Origin: Terana coerulea
Taxonomy: Eukaryota; Basidiomycota; Agaricomycetes; Polyporales; Phanerochaetaceae
NCBI GenBank assembly: GCA_024811115.1
Contig: JAKOGH010000812.1
Coordinates: 434,001 to 498,000, forward strand
Length of the DNA: 64,000 bases
Direction of reading: 5' to 3'
Below are positions 49,862 to 61,768 of this stretch, piece after piece (position 1 is the first letter of the stretch; each line of letters starts with the position of its first letter). Position numbers and translations under genes: made by a program. The notes beneath the pieces were generated by a model. It did no database searches, was not told where the DNA came from, and was given only the letters and a program-made list of their open reading frames with translations.

Positions 49862-51287
49862 CCAAGAGAAGAGGAGAGTAGGTCGTTACTGCACGGGTTG
49901 AGTTTACAAGTCGACAGACAGGGCTTCGCTAACGAAACGCATATGCTGGCCGTAGAAGTCAAGAGAAGAGTCGCGCTTCCTTGATAACGTGTGCCTAGGT
50001 CGCTTGCGGGCGGCCGGCGATTTTGGTTGAGTAGCATAAGATCGGTAAGAGCCTCGGGGCGCGGAAAACGGGCCCAAAAAGTCGACTCGGCGAGAGGGCC
50101 CTGATTTGTTTCGGCGTCGGTCAGTACGACCTGTCCGGTACCCGAAGCAATACCACGTAATGCTGTAGCGTGGTAGCCCGGACTTCTCGCCTCGTTCTTC
50201 GACAACCACCCTTTTCTACCACCCTCATTCACTAGGAGGCTTGCTCGACAGCTCCAAGACCACGCAGCCAAATAACGCCTCTCCCAACCCAGCAGCCTTC
50301 GCTCGTACAGGTCTATCCAGCTCGACGAGCGGGATATGTCTTGTCAGCCTCAACGTATTCCCGGATAGCTGGAGCCAAGTCCTCGATAGCGAGCCTAGGT
50401 AGACGGTTGAGGACGCCATACGTACGTATAAGCACTGGCGAGCCGCGGAGGGAGTTATCGCCGCAGTCGACCTGTTACCTGCATCCCCTATCTTGGTAGC
50501 TTTGCAGAGTTCGTGGCGTCGAAGGTTGAAGGCTTGAATCCGTGTCGCGTAGTATAGAAGGCTCTTCTGCACTTGGTATTGTAGTAGACATTCACCTCCG
50601 CCGCCAACTCTCGGCGTTCAGGCGCGTTGGCCAGCGAAGCTACGGTGCCTGACCGGGGAGAAGAGAAACGAGGTGGACTTTTAGCCCATGCTGAGGCGAC
50701 GTTAGGAAGGAGCAAATCTGCTCGAATACATAGTAACTCGAGTGGCGGCCGGAGGCTAAGAACGCCTTCTGCAAGATTCGCTGTTTCTAGCAAACGCGGT
50801 CTGAGCAAATAGCAATATCCGTCCAAAAATAATGAGTACCAGTGTGCAGTCGCGGGTCGCAGCTCTGAGGATACGCTGGAACGAGTGTGTGACCTGATTC
50901 GAGTGCTCAGCGCACGAGAGTAGGCGAGAGCAGCAAGTGACTCGGAGGAACTCCCCGGGCCGGCGCTCCGATTGTCATGTTCCCACGCTTACACCGTTAG
51001 AAATTGCTTTGACACCTAAGCTCTTGCTGCCAGCACCAAGCCAGCACTCATCGCAACTTGGGTGAGTGTGCAGAGACTATATATCAAATTTATTCTCTGA
51101 AGGTCTGCGGGACTATCTGACATTGCCTTATACCCTAACTAGAGCTCTTAGCGCATATTTCCTGGCAGCGCCCCCGAACGACCAAAGGTATGCACAGTCA
51201 TCCTCTCGTGAGGTTTGTCGGCCACACTTACTGACTTTGATTGTCAGGATAGGTTTTCCTCACGGATCCACAAGCTGCATCATCGCT
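49862..51287. other. Divergent intergenic, DHA2 / F-box E
   Basis: About 1.4 kb between two divergent starts. Several overlapping frames exist on both strands, but none has a recognisable domain or codon pattern. I treat it as promoter sequence. Confidence 0.35.
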
Positions 51288-52522
51288 ATGGACACATTGC
51301 CTCAAGAGCTGGTAGATGGCATACTAGACCGTGTCGGACACTGCACGTTGCGCAGCTGCACGTTGACGTGTCAAGCATGGCTTCCTCGCAGCTCAAAGCG
51401 TCTTCTCGAGCACGCTACACTTATACATAATCGATTGCACCCATGTCTTTCAGCTGCCGAACAGTCTCCCCGCATACACCAACACGTCGTCAGCCTGACA
51501 GTGATGCATGAACCTGAAATCGTTCACTCCAGCATAGGCCCTCTGTACGATCGGATTCTGGGAGTCTTTCCCTCTTTGATGTCCCTCGAGCTCGATGCCA
51601 GTGGTGCTGGTCCTCATCTAAAATGGGGTTGGGTATCAGACCCGCCAGCTTCGACCCCAACTCCGCCCTATCACAACTTCGGCCATGGTTGTCTCAAACT
51701 CTCGAACTTCGTCACCGAGGCTATCCCACTGCTCTTGCAGCCGTTTACGCTCCTCCACTCCTTGTATATTAGCTTCGAGGACGAGGCTCCCATGTTATCA
51801 ATCAGTGACTATGAAATAGTTGCTCCGAGAGCAGAGCCGCTGATTGTCTTCAAGGTCCGCCTGGCAAACAATTCACTCCGTCGCGAGGATTCCGACATAC
51901 TTAAGTTTCTCTCCACTCAGCTGCGCACAACCTGTTTCGAGATCTACTGGTACTGGACTCCCTATCACCTCGCAGACATTGACGCCTTCTTGGAGAGGAA
52001 TTCCGAGTATCTCGAGTATTTCTTGACACATTCAGGTATAGCCTTTGACCGTCCTCCGTATCAAGGTGCGCTGTACTCTGCTATTGTGCTCTGCTATGCC
52101 ATTGAGGTCACGTCATTTAGCATTAGTATCGCTTTTGAAGTCTTTGGCGCTGTGCACAAGACTCAAATTTGTTTCCTTTCGTATTACGCAGCGCAGTGTG
52201 AGTGAACAAGCCTCATTCTATATTAATAGCTGCTAACATAGCGCTGCGCTTACAGTTCATGGAGTTCATCTTCGACGGAATTCTACCATATCTGCCTCGG
52301 CGTATACGAAAGGTTGGCCTCACCCTCACCGACTTCACTAATTTCGACCCGGTGTTGCGTGGCCTCCAAGCAGAATTCGCGAAACGCGGCAAGGAATATA
52401 GAAAACTCGAATGTGTCCGCCTATACCTCAAGTATAATAACGTGTCAGGTGATCGCAAGGCTTCCCTGGTTCGGGAAAGCCTACCAGTATGTATTGTACC
52501 CTGGGTGCATGTCACGGCCTGA
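51288..52522 (+). CDS. F-box protein E, intact
   Basis: Predicted exons: 51288-52065, 52121-52197 and 52256-52522, giving 373 aa with an unbroken frame. The F-box MDTLPQELVDGILDRVGH, then LRSCTLTCQAWLPRSSKRLL, is the canonical basidiomycete type that binds Skp1 in SCF ubiquitin ligases. The rest is a weakly conserved LRR-like receptor part (LMSLELDASG, LKLSNFVTEAIPLLLQPF, TLLHSLYI, FLERNSEYLEYFLTHSG). The last exon reads FMEFIFDGILPYLPRRIRK, then LQAEFAKRGKEYRKLECVRL. The second intron has a TGCTAAC branch-like site. Pseudogene B at 40753-41987 is its closest relative in the window. An upstream in-frame extension to 51066 exists but lacks family similarity. Confidence 0.8.
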
Positions 52523-52989
52523 AAGGTCCCATCGACTTGCGAATAATTGTATTGTAGCTCAAGAATCAGTTACGGATCGTTGCTCGCAGATATGAATTGC
52601 CCCCAAGTCTACTCACGCAGCCTGGCGGGCATTGTTGCGGCTGACGAAAGGTCTTGCGCGGAATACGGCGATGTGATTTGCAGAACACTTTTGAAGCGTT
52701 CTACGCTCTTTTCATACAATCTTGATGCACTGAGGACGGTCAACCCTTTTCCCTACAAAAATCTGAATATGTTTTCCCTCGTTGAGGTATACACGCATAC
52801 TTATAGTGTTTACACACCGTTTGTCTGGCACTCGAGATCTGCAGGAGCTGTCGGCATTCCCCGCAATCACGAGCTGTCACATTCTCCGTGACATGTGACG
52901 TCTCATATTTCTTGGTTCGTGCCGTTCGCTTCAGTCTTCGCCACTGCCCACGTCGACGTCCCTCTTTCCACCCCCAAAAATTTAGTACT
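52523..52989. other. Intergenic, no gene seen
   Basis: A 467-bp spacer upstream of the nucleoplasmin-like gene. No clear TATA box. Confidence 0.4.
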
Positions 52990-54126
52990 ATGGCTATCGC
53001 TATTGCTTTGTGGTATGCTCCTCTCATCTTCTTGCTACATGTCTCCGCTGACGACTGCCGCGCAGGAGCATCGCCGTCACCGCGGACGCCCCCATTGAGT
53101 TCTCACCACCTGCGGACCTGCGCATCACGAACGTCGCGCTCGGCGCTGAGCTCGTGGACGAGGCGGGTCGCACAAGCGTGCGGCTCGTGTACATGTCGCC
53201 GTCGGAAAGCGCGAAGGATGAGGATGATGAAGAGAGTGATGAGGAGGAGGAGGCTGAGGAGGAGCCCGGTGAGCCTACGGGCACAGTACTTTGTTCATTG
53301 AGACCTGGAACGGTGCGTTTTCTGTGCTTGGATGGAGGGTGGTGCTGACCAGGTGCGTATAGATCGAACACGCGAAGCTCGACCTCGTCTTAGAGGCGAA
53401 CCAGATGTACGTGTTCGAGACAATCGGCAAGAAGTGCGTAACACATACATGTTTCGCTGTCCTACAAGTAAACTGACCCTTGATGCAGCACCGTGTATAT
53501 CTCCGGTAACTTCATCGGTGCGCTTTGATCCCGTCTTTCTGCCACGCCTCCCTGAAACCTGTCCTTCGTAGATCAAAGTCCGTCTGACCTCCCACCAGAC
53601 GAAGACGAGCTCCTGTCGGACGAAGAGGACGAGGAGGCCTTCCGCCTCGAGGATGTGAGCTCCGACGTCGAGGTCGCAACCGACGACGAGATGGACGAGG
53701 ACGAGTACGCCGCGTCCCCCTTCCCGCTCTACCCGTTCCTCACCTCCGCGCCACCCCTTCTTAGCGCACCCCAGCTCCTCCCGCCGCCCAAGGCCTCGCT
53801 GCCGAAGTCCAAGGCCGCGCAGGCAGAGGCACCAAAGTCGGCGGCGAAGCCTGAGAGCAAGAAGCGCGCGCGACGACGAGGAAGCCGAGCTGGAGCCGAA
53901 ACTCTCGAAGAAGCAGCTCAAGAAGCTGAAAGCGCAGGGCGGCGTGGCGGCGCCGGCACCTGCTGCTGCGTCGGCAGAGACGAAGAAGCCTGAGTCCAAG
54001 AAGGCGGAGCAGCCCAAGCCGGCAAAGGAGGAGAAAAAGGCAGAGGCTGCCGCTCCAGGGCAGGACGGTGAGGGGAAGAAAAAGAAGAAGAGGAGCAAGA
54101 ACAAGGGCGACCAGGCGAAGTTGTAG
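52990..54126 (+). CDS. Nucleoplasmin-like domain protein (Fpr3/4 N-terminal type), no FKBP domain
   Basis: Predicted exons: 52990-53012, 53066-53312, 53363-53433, 53489-53517 and 53572-54126. The protein starts MAIAIALWSIAV, then DLRITNVALGAELVDEAGR, IEHAKLDLVLEANQMYVFE and NTVYISGNF. This is the nucleoplasmin-like (NPL) domain of fungal nuclear FKBPs (Fpr3/Fpr4/FKBP39), which binds histones as a chaperone. Acidic tracts follow (DEDELLSDEEDEEAF and EEESDEEEE-like). A basic Lys-rich tail then ends KKKKKRSKNKGDQAKL. The usual C-terminal FKBP prolyl isomerase domain is absent before the stop. The frame shifts near 53864-53872 in a GC-repeat (KRAR to DDEEAELEPKLSKK). Without the shift it stops at 53993. 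Confidence 0.75.
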
Positions 54127-54310
54127 GTGCTTGCCTCTTCGCCATGGTCGTGGGCACGGTCGTGACAGCTTGTGTCGCCGTCTCATACGCTGGATTTCAC
54201 CCCACCAAAAGGCTACAATAGCTAACAATGTCTGCGCTGTTTTCTTAGTTTTCATGTTGTACATTCTATTGGTCTGGACTTAAGTGCTGTCGATTAGTAT
54301 CGCTTTGGCC

Positions 54311-54795
54311 CTTACAGCTGTTTCGGGTTATTATGAGAAGCGCCGGTTTTTTCTCGCGCGGCGACCTTCCTAAATAGGAATCTTCCGACTCTTGCCTCCC
54401 GACTTGAGTGTGCAGACCTCGGTAACGGTACTTATAGCAGGTACTTAAATGTTGCGAATGTACTCGTACATATATGTGCGCTACTAATGCTTGATTTGAA
54501 GAGGCAAAAACATTCAGATAACACATCCAGAGCCTGATTTGCGTACAACTAGGGCAAAATATGCATGCTGACCGGTCTTGCAAGGAGCGCAAGACTCACA
54601 TACATAGAAAATACCACGGAAAGCTCAGTGCATGCTGACATAAGTCATATTCCTACTATCAGTGTGTTCTGAACAATATTGAAGGGATGGTGCGTGCAAC
54701 AGGCTGGGGCAAGGAGTCGGAAGATTCCTATTTGGGAAGGTCGCCGCGCGCGAGAAAAAACGGCGCTTCTCATAATAACCCGAAACAGCTGTAAG
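54311..54795. mobile_element. MITE with long (about 85-bp) inverted repeats
   Basis: The left arm CTTACAGCTGTTTCGGGTTA and onwards (54311-54400) is repeated in inverse orientation at about 54706-54795, nearly identical over 85 bp with a few differences. The interior of about 300 bp is AT-rich and non-coding. No convincing target-site duplication is seen. The arms could fold into a long hairpin. It lies between two genes, in the 3' spacer of the nucleoplasmin-like gene. Confidence 0.75.
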
Positions 54796-54953
54796 GTTGA
54801 TGAATCACAAGCATCTCATTGCAAGAGAGCACTCATTCAGAAGGTTCAGAAGATACATACAATTGTCCGGGACTAGTGCAACTCGCTCAGCGATCGCACA
54901 ATAAATACATCATACATAGACTATACAACAATTCATATCCATATGCAAAGAGC

Positions 54954-55692
54954 TCATTGGACCGCGGAAGCGACACACAAGAAGGGGTGACGCGTCGTGA
55001 CATTGTCAATCGACTGTAGTTGGATCGAGTTCAGTGCCTGCTGTCTGCATGGTCTCCGTGCGGTGCGAGTCAGGATGACGGGGGTAAATTCACCGTGAGC
55101 GGGCTTCGAGGGAACAGGAATCTCACCGGTGGTTAGCTGAACTATACACGCTGCCCGCTGGGTTGCAGATGGTCGATCAGGAAGATGAGAGACGCGTGCC
55201 TCAGCAGTTGTCTTCTTCGAACGGTGGAAGAAAGCGTCGAGGGGTCCCTTAGGAGCCATCGCCGCCTTCTTGCGTTCAACGAGATCGTATACCTGCGACA
55301 GCGCGTATAGATGCATCGGAGCCGCGTCGACATGGTACCGGTTGTTGCGGCGTCGCTCACATGGGAGGGTGTCGAACTCGCGCCTGGTGAGGTTGTGAGG
55401 TTCTTTCTTCACCTTTGAAAGGGTGATAGTCTACCAAAAGGTCAGTTAGTGCACCGTGAGCATTTTTTGTGAGACGTACAGGTGTGCTAGGTGGATGCTT
55501 GAACGGCTTACTACCCGTGTGCTCCCACCGCGTTAGACTCGCTTCCCATTGCTGCACTCTCACTCCGCGCAGCTGAGCGGAGGACGGGAATTTAGCTGCC
55601 TTACGTTTCGCAACTGTGGATGTCTTAGATGCAGATACGGGTACGTGCGGGCCAGGCGTGGGCTCGTAATTGGGATACTCTTTCAAAGTCAT
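54954..55692 (-). CDS. Unrecognised protein, 229 aa
   Basis: Predicted exons in transcript order: 55692-55480 and 55430-54954. The intron is in phase 0, with GTACGT donor, an ACTAAC branch-like site and GGTAG acceptor. The protein starts MTLKEYPNYEPTPGPHVPVS and is basic and Pro/Ser/Thr-rich, with RKAAKFPSSAQLRG and TLSKVKKEPHNLTRREFDTL. No membrane segment, signal peptide or known domain is seen. A TATATAAG box lies at 55742-55749, about 50 bp upstream of the ATG. I do not recognise it; the good splice signals and promoter box support a real gene. Confidence 0.6.
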
Positions 55693-55741
55693 GCTTGGGG
55701 GGTGCAGAAGAGGCAAGGTTTCCGCGGAACATAGCCTGCAG

Positions 55742-55749
55742 CTTATATA
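55742..55749 (-). promoter_or_regulatory. TATA-like box of 229-aa gene
   Basis: TATATAAG on the minus strand, about 50 bp upstream of the start at 55692. Confidence 0.5.
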
Positions 55750-56132
55750 CCGCGACGCTCGCAGAATGCCGAAAGCTGTGTCACAGCGCATGTGATTTTT
55801 AGTGCCCACGTGGAAGGTACTAGAAGGTTCTCGGGTGCAATTATGCACAGCGTCTCACCGTCGTCTCGATCCACCGCCAACCTGCGTTCGTCTCGACGGA
55901 CGGTGTATCGTGTCGTGGCGTCAATGACGCGTCCGACGCGTTCACCCATGGAGTCAAGACTAATACCCCGCCTTGTAGCGGTCTTTACTCATCCTACCAC
56001 GTGTCTTGAAACTGATACATCCCCAGACCGTCAGCAACCACGCTCTGTCTTCCGTGCTACATATTCTGCGCTTCAAGCTTCAAAACCTGAAGGCCTGAAC
56101 GACCAACCAACCTATTATATCGGATCCTCAAC
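55750..56132. other. Divergent intergenic region
   Basis: This stretch separates the promoter of the 229-aa gene from the start of the second SDR. No gene is seen. Confidence 0.4.
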
Positions 56133-57405
56133 ATGTCTGGCATTTATACGAACTCATTCCCGCCAGAGTCAACATTCTCTGTGGACGACATTCCGGACTT
56201 GAGTCCGCAGGTCATGATTGTCACAGGCGCAACGTCTGGAATTGGGAAGGAGACGGCCAAGGTATATTTTTCACTCAAAGCATATGTCTGCACAAAGTCA
56301 TGTTCCACAACCGGAATACAGGTCCTGCTAGCGCACAACGCGAAGGTCTACATCGCAGGGCGCAACCCAGAGAAAGTGCAAGCGACCATCAACGAGCTGA
56401 AGGCGGACACGGGCAAGGAAGGGCATGCGCTCGTCGTCGACCTCGCGGACTTGAAGAGCATACGCGCCGCGGCTGCAGACTTCTCCAAGTGCGTACACCA
56501 CTTGCTTACCGCTTGCTGAGTGCTGTATTAACCGCCAAACAGCAAAGAAACCCAGCTTCATGTTCTGTTCAATAACGCCGGTGTCGCGCATCCAGACATT
56601 TCAGACCTTACGAAAGATGGATACGACCTACAGTTTGGTACAAGCGTTCTCGGTACGTGGTACTCTAGTACTCGTCATGTGCTTTTTCTTAACCGCCTTT
56701 ACTCGCTAGGACACTTTTACCTGACCCGCTTACTCACGCCCGTCCTACTACAAACCGCGTCGTCCGCGCCCGGCGGCAAAGTTCGCGTTATCACAACGTC
56801 ATCCATGGGCCATCTCGCAGTGGACCGCATCGACTACGAGACCTTGCAAGGCTCGGAGAAGCGCAAACAGAAGGGCGAGCTGGCTCTGTACGCGCAGAGC
56901 AAATTTGTGCGTCTCTTCCACTGCTTGATATAGCAAGTACTAATATGAGGTGGAATTGCCTGCAGGGTAACATCGTGTTCTCGAACGAGCTGCACCGGAT
57001 GTACGCCCACCAAGGTATCGTCTCCATCTCGCTGCACCCCGGTAATCTCAAGACAGACCTGCAACGCAACGCGTCAACCATCCAGAAGGTTGTCACCGTA
57101 CGTTATCTTCTGTCCTTCGTCGAATGCGGGCCGAGTACGTACTAATGACATGCAGAGCCCGCTGCTGTACTCTGCCGAACAAGGCGCGCTCACACAGCTG
57201 TACGCCGGGACGATGCCCGAGGCGGCAGAGCTGGGCGGGAAGGTGAGTATATGCGCGTATTTTCAATCCTCGCAAGTCACTGACGTTCCGTATGAAGTAT
57301 CTGATACCCTGGGCGCGCGTGGGCGAGGCGAAGAAGGAGACGGAGGACCCCGAGATTGCGAAGGAGCTCTGGGCATGGTTGGAGAGTCAGATCAAGGGTG
57401 TATAG
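56133..57405 (+). CDS. Short-chain dehydrogenase/reductase, retinol-dehydrogenase-like
   Basis: Predicted exons: 56133-56261, 56322-56488, 56543-56652, 56710-56906, 56966-57097, 57156-57242 and 57298-57405, giving 309 aa. The cofactor loop is VTGATSGIGKETAK, followed by VYIAGRNPEKV, where the Arg suggests NADP(H). Further landmarks are VLFNNAGV, the catalytic Ser in ITTSSMG, and YAQSKFGN (Tyr and Lys of the active site). ISLHPGNLKTDLQRN and the Ala/Leu-rich SAEQGALTQLYAGTM are typical of WW-oxidoreductase/retinol-dehydrogenase-like fungal SDRs. The substrate is unknown. It is not closely similar to the SDR at 23375. Confidence 0.87.
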
Positions 57406-57791
57406 GCGTGCGTTGTCTTTTTGCAGACTAAGAAATATGAAGTTTCCGTGAATCTCGGTCTTCGTGACAGCTCGCATTCGACTTGAAGAACAAGGTGTCG
57501 TACGTTTATGAGGGTGCAAAGACTATACCGTGTATGCCCAACCTATGCTCTGTGCATCAACTGAATACCCGATGATCTGCGCGCGGTCGCCGAGGATGCT
57601 CATGACCATCAACTTGCCACGGAACTGCGTGGGAGAACGGCAGCGCCACAAAGCCGAGCCGACCTCAAATTGGGAAGTTGTTAGTATCGAGCGGCTCAAA
57701 TCCCTACAAATTCCTTCTTCCGGATGCGCAAAAATGGACGTCGGAGTTGGGGTTCATGTTTTACAACGGTACAATACACATCACGATATAT
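57406..57791. other. Convergent 3' spacer
   Basis: A 386-bp region between the stops of the second SDR and the flavin monooxygenase. No gene is seen. Confidence 0.45.
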
Positions 57792-59245
57792 CTATTTTCC
57801 ACCGCCGAACCTTTCCCTCAGCAATTTCGGGTCGCTGCAAGTCTCGCGGTACCAGTTGTTCCTCGCGATACACGCCTCAACGCCTTCGACTACACGCCTG
57901 TTGCCCTCCGCGCGTGCGTCTTTGACAATCTGGGCTGTGATAGGGATCCGAACCTTCTCAAGTTCGGTGAAAACCGTGTCGAGTGTCGCTGTCGAAGGCG
58001 GCTCGCCAGTGGGGTTGTACTTCTCGAGGAGGGTGGCAAGTAGCTCTGCGTCTTCGAAGGACTGGTTCGCACCCTGACCAAGATGCTAGCAGAGAGATTC
58101 AACATATGCAACAGAAATCGGAAAGAGGACGTACGGGACTGGTTGGGTGAGCTGCATCGCCTATAAGCACCACGCGGCCTTGATGCCATGTCTGGAGCTC
58201 AGGACGGTCATACAGCCCCACTATTGCAAACGTGAGCATGTATTCAAATGCAAACAACACATGGGAATACCTTGGTAATGTTCGTTCCAGTCTTGATCAG
58301 CTCGCCCGCACCATATTCTAACTCGCCTGCAGGGCTGTTCTTGAACGCTTCTGCAGCGGCTGCATCCATTGCCTTCCACGTTTCTCTGGCTTCCGCTTCG
58401 CGCTGCGTATACCTACAAATGAGGACAACTTGGCGATTAGAACTGTTCACAACGGTGGGGTTCAGACTTACACCCAAACAACAGTAGACTTGTCAATTGG
58501 CACGGTCATCATGCACAAGCCGTCGCCGAATGACATGGAAGCCATGGCCTTACCCTCATAATGCTCGGGCGTAGGAGAGTACCCACCCGTCTATCAGAAA
58601 ATAGCTCAGCTAGTGGACCTCGGAGTAACACCAGAAGCGTACCTGGGCCCACCCGGTATAGTCTGCAGGTTGATCACCAAACAGACACTTCCGGGTGTTG
58701 CTGTGCAGCCCGTCCGCTCCGATAACAAAACTCGCAGTCTCCTGTGCCCCATTAGCGAAGGTGAGCGTCACAGAGTCGTTCTCCTGCTGTATGGATTGTA
58801 GATCGTGACCCAGTCGAACCGGGACGTCCGCGAATTCCACAAGTTTGGCTCGCAGGGTGTCCCTACGGATGGCAAACCTTCCCTGCTTTTTGGCCGGTTC
58901 TCCCTCCTTCCTCGGTGGGGAGATCTGGCCCAGAACACCTTTATCTTCCGGAAGAACAGAGATGAGGCGGAATTCTTCCATCGGGACACCGTCCAACTGA
59001 TCGACGAGACCAGGGATCTTCGAAAGCACACCATAGCCGTTGGGGGCCATGCTGACGAGACAATAAGGATGCATCACCAGAGGGCAATGTACATGAACGG
59101 ACCCAATTCCCAGACCGCCTTGCGTGAGGGACGTGTTTCTCTCATAGAGGATCGGGTCATAGCCCTTCTGCTTGAGGAGCATGGCGAGTACTGGACCGGC
59201 AAGTCCTGCGCCTATTATAGCGACTACAGGGGCTTGTGTGGTCAT
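57792..59245 (-). CDS. FAD-dependent monooxygenase (salicylate-hydroxylase type)
   Basis: Predicted exons in transcript order: 59245-59103, 59051-58643, 58590-58472, 58412-58261, 58220-58135 and 58085-57792, giving 400 aa. It is a group A aromatic-type flavoprotein hydroxylase using NAD(P)H. The three family motifs are present: AIIGAGLAGPVLAMLLK (FAD ADP-binding), FVIGADGLHSNTR (DG motif) and VLIGDAAHPTSPHLGQGANQ (GD motif, riboflavin side). RRDTLRAKL contains the conserved FAD-contacting Arg. No membrane segment or signal peptide. The fourth intron is only 40 bp (donor GTGTTG) and was set by phase, joining KVFP to LGLYDRPEL. The substrate cannot be assigned. It is convergent with the second SDR, which does not by itself imply a cluster. 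Confidence 0.87.
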
Positions 59246-59342
59246 CGTGAGGGGAGGTAAATGCGAGTAGAGATGGGTTTGGTTGTGTTGAGTGCGCTGG
59301 AGGGAGCTTGGTGGTTGACCCATCTCGTCCAGGCAGACCGCG

Positions 59343-59350
59343 CTTTTATA
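59343..59350 (-). promoter_or_regulatory. TATA box of monooxygenase gene
   Basis: TATAAAAG on the minus strand lies about 100 bp upstream of the ATG at 59245. Confidence 0.5.
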
Positions 59351-61336
59351 TTCTGTCTTTTCTCAAATGCCCTGGGCCATAGCACTCGTCACGCGGAGCT
59401 GTGCCGTGGTTGACAGTTGTGCTGGCGCATGCCTTCGGCCATCGAAGTTTGGTTACATATGCGAGGAGCGATTCGGATGGGACCAACGAGCTGCCACAGG
59501 GCAGGGATCGCGCCGGTAGAGTTTGATGCAGATAACTGGCGCCACAGTGCTAAACCTTCGGCAGCGGTGCCAGAAGGCAGCCATCGGCCAGCTATGCAAA
59601 GGTCTGGCATGTAGTCAGTACCGAGGCTAACGTACGCAGTTAGATCACGAACAGGGCGACGTGGCGGAAGGAGGCGTACTCATTTCTGAGGCAGACGTGG
59701 CGGTCCGGCCTGTTGGTTAATTCGCCACCGTTATTTCTCATACATTCAATGCCTAGAACTGCTCTTGACATCCTAACAAGGGTGAAGATCTCAGCGAAGG
59801 AACACGACACCTGAATTTGCAATAATCCCTAACCATACAGGGCCAACATTCGGATATCAGCGCCGCGACGGAGAAAAAAGACATCCTCGACGCACAGCCG
59901 TCATGCGCTTTTGGATGATATTTGCAGATTCTTCTGGGTACCAATGAACTTCGGCATCTGGGCTCGAGATCCTTGAACATCCCTCGATACATCGCATCGC
60001 GCATGAGGCAGGCATCGACGCCCGCAACGACTCGAGACACGCCCCGCGCGAGCAGTTTTCACCTACTCAGAGGAGCGCGGTATGCGGACGCTTTTGAGCT
60101 CGTTGAAGATCTTTCACAATGAGGATAACCATCAGCCAAGAACGCGCAGCCTTGACCAAGCGACATACATCCAAGCCTTGCTCGAGTGACACCAGACTGT
60201 TTCATCGCTTGATTAGTATCTCCAGTTCCTCAGCGCGGTCGACCAGGGTCTTGAGCAACATACTGCCGGACGAATGCTGAGATGCGTGAGCCCATGGCAG
60301 TCTCGTGCTGCTGTTCTACCCAGGGACGCCCATGTCAAGCTTAGCAAGAATAGCGCAGTAGCCGAATATATCGAGCAGCTGGCTACGCTGTGTGCTAGTG
60401 TCGACGAGATCCGCGGCCTTGGACAAGACCGTGAAACCATTCGACTGGAGACTAATGGACGGTGACTCAGAGAATGCTGGCGTCGAGAGGGTAGTAGACG
60501 ATCACCCACCAGAGCCTGATGCCAGCTTCCAAACGGCGTCTTGACATTCATATACGATAGGATCGTATCTCTCGAGCTTCAGAAAGATAGTGAGGAGCAA
60601 GCCAACAACGGGTAGGAAAATTGTGGGTCAAAACCAAGTCAGAGATACATCTGCAGCATAGACAGGGTTTCCACATACACAACGCCATACATGGTCACGT
60701 AGTCATTGCCGCGCTAATACTCCTGCCATGTTGACGCAGGTATCCAGCGACTTGTAGCTCTTCTTTGCCTGGAAACATCAAAGTAGCGAGGAAAGAACTC
60801 TGCGAGAAGCCTCTGCGATCTACGAGCGACAATGCGCTGTATGTTTGGATATCTGTTCGCGCATGCGAGCCAGCACGGTTGAGTGAAGTGTTGCCAATTG
60901 TCGCGGTGGTATGTCAAGAACTGCTTCAGACGCCTGGCAGTGCGGCATAAGCCCAGGCGCCAACTTCGGGCATTTATAGGCGCATCAATCGATGCGTTGA
61001 TGGCAATGCTGCCGACGTTCCTGTTTTGGTTATGCAAGTTCAACGCCTGTCTGTTTGTCCTCCACCATCCTCTGGCCATTCACCAGACACAGAAACACCT
61101 GTCATGAAGCTAGCAATGGCAAGTACCATAACTTGTCCCCATAGTGTCGCGGAGACGAGCTCGATGCATAACTAGCACAAGCGGATCGGAGTAGATGAGG
61201 AATGGATGATAAAACAAGTACGAGGAGGGTGATGAAGGCCAACTCCCAGTAGACCTCACAGAACAGGCAGGCAGGTGCCAATACTTGTCCCCAATGATCA
61301 AGTTAGCATTGCTACAATGTACAGTACATAGAATAC
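59351..61336. other. About 2 kb with only decayed coding-like pieces
   Basis: Minus-strand frames around 59760-60420 contain helical, protein-like pieces (SSGSMLLKTLVDRAEELEILI, cut by stops) that vaguely resemble the middle region of fungal transcription factors. I cannot confirm this. Between 61126 and 61300 the motif CTTGTCCCCA recurs and matches the start of the adjacent inverted-repeat element. No intact gene is seen. Confidence 0.3.
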
Positions 61337-61566
61337 ATACCTTGTCCCCAATGACCAAGAGGTCGAGATGAGGGACAAGGCCAGAGAGTCCAGAGTGCTA
61401 AGTGTCCGAGAACGTGGGAAGAATCAAGCCGCATTTGGGCGCTAAGCGCCGGGATCATGGGAATGAAGTCCAGAGGCTCTGGGGCTGCTACCAGGCCGTG
61501 TATCTGTGCTAAACAAATGCGAGAAAATGAAAAATAATACTACATATCCGTGTCCGTCTGCGACAC
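61337..61566 (+). repeat. Left inverted-repeat arm
   Basis: This arm matches the reverse complement of 63774-64000 with perhaps 85 percent identity by eye. It contains the palindrome GGGCGCTAAGCGCC near 61437. Confidence 0.75.
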
Positions 61567-61768
61567 ATAGCTTAAGTTACAGTCGGCTACGAAAACTTCT
61601 ACTACTCCACCAATTGTCAGAGTTCACGGATACAAAATGCTGAGCTCCCATCCGTGACATGCAGCTTTTGTGCACAATATGTAGGCAATGCTTCCTGCAA
61701 TATATCATAATGTTCCTTGAGCTGCATGGCTTTGGACACTTTTGGCCCATCTGAACCCCCCCTAGTAC

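Noticed and set aside
53295..54264. Long minus-strand frames opposite the nucleoplasmin-like gene
   Set aside because: They mirror the Glu/Lys-rich repeats of the plus-strand gene and give Ser/Phe/Leu low-complexity translations.
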